A stretch of 64,000 bases of DNA. Origin: Gordonia westfalica (GTDB lineage Bacteria; Actinomycetota; Actinomycetes; Mycobacteriales; Mycobacteriaceae). The notes beneath the pieces were generated by a model. It worked only from the letters and a program-made list of their open reading frames with translations, had not been told where the DNA came from and did not search any database. The first letter of the stretch is position 1; every line of letters starts with the position of its first letter. Shown here in pieces: positions 61,628-64,000 of the stretch. A program made the translations under genes and the position numbers. The stretch covers positions 558,001-622,000 of the forward strand of contig NZ_FNLM01000036.1 of assembly GCF_900105725.1 (NCBI RefSeq), read 5' to 3'.

Positions 61628-62529
61628 CCATGACCGTCACAACGTCCTCCCGAACGGCCGACCCGGTCAAGAAGCCGTCCGGCTTCACCCCGCTCGCGAA
61701 GCGCCGGCGCCTGACAGACATGACCGTGAAGGTGTCGGTCCTCGCCGCCCTGCTGGTCGCGCTCGTGCCACTGGTGTGGCTGGTCGGCACATTGGTCATC
61801 CGCGGTATCGAGCCGCTGCTCGACATCGACTGGTGGACGCTGCCCGAGCGTAAGGGCGGCGCCGCCAACGCGATCGTCGGCACGCTCATGCAGACCGCGA
61901 TCGCGGCCGTGATCTCGATCCCGCTCGGCGTCTTCGTCGCCATCTACCTGGTCGAGTACGCGACCAAGAAGTCGGTGCTGGCGAGGGTCACGACCTTCAT
62001 GGTCGACATCCTCTCGGGCGTCCCCTCGATCGTCGCCGCACTCTTCGTCTACGCGGTGTGGCGCACGACGCTGGGCCTGCCCCGTTCGGGATTCGTCGTG
62101 GCGATCGCCCTGGTGCTGTTGATGGTCCCGCTGGTGGTCCGTGCCACCGAGGAGATGCTCAAGATCGTGCCGCAGGACCTACGTGAGGCCTCGTACGCCC
62201 TGGGCATCCCGAAGTGGAAGACGATCCTCCGGATCGTGCTCCCGACCGCCCTCTCGGGCATCGTGACCGGCGTGATGCTGGCCATCGCCCGCGTGATGGG
62301 CGAGTCGGCGCCGGTGCTCATCCTGGTCGGTTCGACGCGCGCGATGAACTGGAATCCCTTCGACGGCAACCAGGAATCCCTGCCGCTGATGATGGTGCAG
62401 CAGTACAACAACGGACCCGGTGCCCTCGACACGGTGTGGGCGGCCGCCCTGTGTCTGGTCATCCTCGTGGCCATCGTCTACTTCGGCGCCAAGGTCGTGT
62501 CGAAGATCTTCGCGCCCAAATCCTCCTGA
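61624..62529 (+). CDS. pstA: phosphate ABC permease PstA
   Basis: A 301-residue permease, partner of PstC. It shows six hydrophobic spans and the cytoplasmic coupling loop 'LREASYALGIPKWKTILRIV'. GTG 61624 overlaps pstC; ATG 61630 is also possible. It lies 51 bp before pstB. Confidence 0.92.
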   Translation: MTMTVTTSSRTADPVKKPSGFTPLAKRRRLTDMTVKVSVLAALLVALVPLVWLVGTLVIRGIEPLLDIDWWTLPERKGGAANAIVGTLMQTAIAAVISIPLGVFVAIYLVEYATKKSVLARVTTFMVDILSGVPSIVAALFVYAVWRTTLGLPRSGFVVAIALVLLMVPLVVRATEEMLKIVPQDLREASYALGIPKWKTILRIVLPTALSGIVTGVMLAIARVMGESAPVLILVGSTRAMNWNPFDGNQESLPLMMVQQYNNGPGALDTVWAAALCLVILVAIVYFGAKVVSKIFAPKSS

Positions 62530-62580
62530 GCCCGAATCACCGACCCCGAGCGGGTCATCACTGTAGAAACGGACAACGTC

Positions 62581-63357
62581 ATGGCAAAGCGCCTCGACAT
62601 CAAAGACCTGAACATCTACTACGGCGACTTCCACGCGGTGAAGGACGTGTCCCTCGAGGTGCCGCCGCGCTGCATCACGGCCTTCATCGGCCCGTCGGGC
62701 TGCGGCAAGTCGACGGTGCTGCGCACCCTCAACCGCATGCACGAGGTCACCCCGCGTGCGTATGCCAGGGGCAGCGTCCTGCTCGACGGCGAGGACATCT
62801 ACGGCCGCAACGTCGACCCGGTCAGCGTGCGCGCCACCATCGGTATGGTGTTCCAGCGTCCCAACCCGTTCCCGACGATGTCCATCCGCGACAACGTCGT
62901 CGCCGGCCTGCGGCTGCAGGGTGTGCGCAACAAGGCCGAACTCGACGAGGTCGCCGAGCGGAGCCTGCGCGGCGCGAATCTGTGGGAAGAGGTGAAGGAT
63001 CGCCTCGACAAGCCGGGCGGCGGCCTGTCCGGCGGTCAGCAGCAGCGGCTGTGCATCGCGCGGGCCATCGCGGTCTCGCCGGATGTGCTGCTGATGGACG
63101 AGCCGTGCTCGGCGCTCGACCCGATCTCGACTCTTGCGATCGAGGATCTGATGGGTGAGCTCAAGAAGGAGTACACGATCGTCATCGTGACCCACAACAT
63201 GCAGCAGGCCGCCCGGGTGAGCGACCAGACCGCCTTCTTCAACCTCGAGGGCGTCGGTCAGCCCGGCCAGCTGGTCGAGATCAGTGACACCGAGACGATG
63301 TTCTCCAGCCCGACGAAGCGGGAGACCGAGGACTACATCTCTGGACGTTTCGGCTGA
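62581..63357 (+). CDS. pstB: phosphate ABC ATPase PstB
   Basis: A 258-residue ATPase that powers PstCA. Walker A 'GPSGCGKST' (about residue 38), Q-loop '[19 protein letters not shown]', signature '[15 protein letters not shown]', Walker B '[13 protein letters not shown]', and H-loop '[14 protein letters not shown]'. It ends the operon; a terminator-like stem follows at 63378. Confidence 0.94.
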   Translation: MAKRLDIKDLNIYYGDFHAVKDVSLEVPPRCITAFIGPSGCGKSTVLRTLNRMHEVTPRAYARGSVLLDGEDIYGRNVDPVSVRATIGMVFQRPNPFPTMSIRDNVVAGLRLQGVRNKAELDEVAERSLRGANLWEEVKDRLDKPGGGLSGGQQQRLCIARAIAVSPDVLLMDEPCSALDPISTLAIEDLMGELKKEYTIVIVTHNMQQAARVSDQTAFFNLEGVGQPGQLVEISDTETMFSSPTKRETEDYISGRFG

Positions 63358-63377
63358 CGCAGCCGCAATCCCTTCGA

Positions 63378-63412
63378 ACAGAGCCCTTCTCGTACACCGA
63401 GGGGGGCTCTGT
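63378..63412. terminator. pst operon terminator
   Basis: ACAGAGCCC (63378-63386) pairs with GGGCTCTGT (63404-63412) around a 17-base loop, between pstB and the convergent small gene. Confidence 0.65.
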
Positions 63413-63416
63413 CTGT

Positions 63417-63566
63417 TCACATGTTGATCAGCAGGATGATCAGGAGGGCGGCGAGCGAGGCGATGACGCCGAGGTACGTGATGATCTGCCGTCGATGGGC
63501 GGCGGCCGCGACGTCCTCGTCGGTCATCGCATTGAAATCGGGTTCGATCGGCTGATGCTGGCCCAT
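63417..63566 (-). CDS. 49-residue single-span membrane protein
   Basis: ATG 63566 gives 'MGQHQPIEPDFNAMTDEDVA' then 'AAAHRRQIITYLGVIASLAA' and a hydrophobic end, one predicted span near the C-terminus. A -10-like TATGGT (minus strand) lies 7 nt upstream, so translation is probably leaderless. No family recognised. Confidence 0.6.
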   Translation of the reverse strand: MGQHQPIEPDFNAMTDEDVAAAAHRRQIITYLGVIASLAALLIILLINM

Positions 63567-63647
63567 GTCCGCCACCATAACCGTGACCTGGGCAGGTGTG
63601 AAATCGTTCCCGGCCGCTAACGGCCCGGGATGTTCACTGACATGAAG

Positions 63648-63690
63648 AGAGGCCGAGTTCAGTTCAGGTGACTGAATTCTCGGCCTCTCG
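63648..63690. terminator. hairpin downstream of phoU
   Basis: AGAGGCCGAG-TTCAG pairs with CTGAA-tt-CTCGGCCTCT (about 15 bp with a 2-nt bulge, 9-base loop). It lies after the phoU stop on the minus strand and may serve both directions. Confidence 0.65.
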
Positions 63691-63733
63691 GATTGTGTGC
63701 TCGGGCTCGCTCCGGGGAGACGAGCGAGGAACA

Positions 63734-64000
63734 TCACCCCACGTTCTGGAACTGCTCGGGGGTCTTGCCGGTGGCGGTGAACACCACCCGCCGACCGATC
63801 AGCACGGCGTGGTCGGCGAAGCGTTCGTAGTAGCGGCCGAGCAGGGTCACGTCGACGGCGGCGGCGACCCCGTGCTTCCAGTCGCGGTCCATCAGGACGG
63901 TGAACAGGTGACGGTGGAGGTCGTCCATCGCATCGTCGTCTTCCTGAAGACGCAGCGCGGCCTGGGGATCGCGGGTCACGAGGACCTCGTGCGCGTTCTT
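63734..64000 (-). CDS. phoU: phosphate-signalling protein PhoU, C-terminal part
   Basis: The C-terminal roughly 88 residues of a PhoU/PhoY protein; the start lies beyond the right edge. '[20 protein letters not shown]' and '[20 protein letters not shown]' followed by '[11 protein letters not shown]' are the three-helix PhoU repeat with its metal-binding ExxxD-type RYYERFADH segment. PhoU restrains Pst transport and the PhoR-type sensor kinase under phosphate sufficiency. It is convergent with pstSCAB, as phoY2 is near phoT in M. tuberculosis. Confidence 0.92.
   Translation of the reverse strand, partial: KNAHEVLVTRDPQAALRLQEDDDAMDDLHRHLFTVLMDRDWKHGVAAAVDVTLLGRYYERFADHAVLIGRRVVFTATGKTPEQFQNVG

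Overview
The window looks like a high-GC mycolic-acid actinobacterium (Mycobacteriales; Gordonia-like by gene content and repeat style, which is an inference). The evidence is a sterol side-chain degradation block, a complete mce4 import operon, mycothiol synthesis (mshD), a GlnR regulator, an actinobacterial cysteine-rich leader peptide, and many 4-bp ATGA/GTGA gene overlaps. No rRNA, tRNA or CRISPR array was recognised.

Region 1 (1-40471) is a compact cholesterol region. It holds an SDR, an acyl-CoA ligase, a second CYP125-like P450 with its own TetR regulator, a Ddn-like reductase, fadA5 and cyp125. Next come ltp3/ltp4 with a tandem DUF35 partner, two LLM flavin oxidoreductases, echA19, fadD19, an NMO-family reductase, fadD17, chsE5, chsE4, fdxD and hsd4A. 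It ends with yrbE4AB, mce4A-F and two Mce-associated membrane proteins. KstR-type operators (TnnAACnnGTTnnA) sit in front of nearly every sterol transcription unit. The sterol ring enters through Mce4. CYP125 oxidises the side chain terminus, FadD19/FadD17 make CoA thioesters, ChsE4-ChsE5 dehydrogenate, EchA19 hydrates, Hsd4A oxidises and FadA5 thiolyses. The ring-degradation genes are not in the window.

An IS110-family element (about 7511-8842) interrupts region 1. It lies inside one arm of a large REP-like palindrome. Upstream of its transposase there is a candidate bridge RNA whose guide segments match the flanks of the actual insertion site.

Region 2 (40472-47252) holds a structured leader-like RNA region, a gene of unknown function, and a tiny membrane peptide with a nitrobindin. 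It then has a thiosulfate sulfurtransferase/DUF1416 operon preceded by a Cys-Cys-Cys leader peptide, an LmeA-like protein, glnR (frameshifted) and mshD.

Region 3 (47243-58965) is an envelope cluster: a single-module A-PCP-TE NRPS-like enzyme, a flippase, three family-2 glycosyltransferases, a GT-C-like membrane protein, a GH16 lipoprotein and a BAHD/condensation-type acyltransferase. DtxR/IdeR-like iron boxes lie in front of its promoters. It sits between mshD and pst/phoU, which are neighbours in M. tuberculosis.

Region 4 (59220-64000) is the phosphate operon pstSCAB behind a PHO-box-like direct repeat, a small membrane protein, and the 3' part of phoU.

Several genes (the first SDR, glnR, one small membrane protein) are broken by one missing G in a G run. 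This looks more like a base-calling problem than biology.
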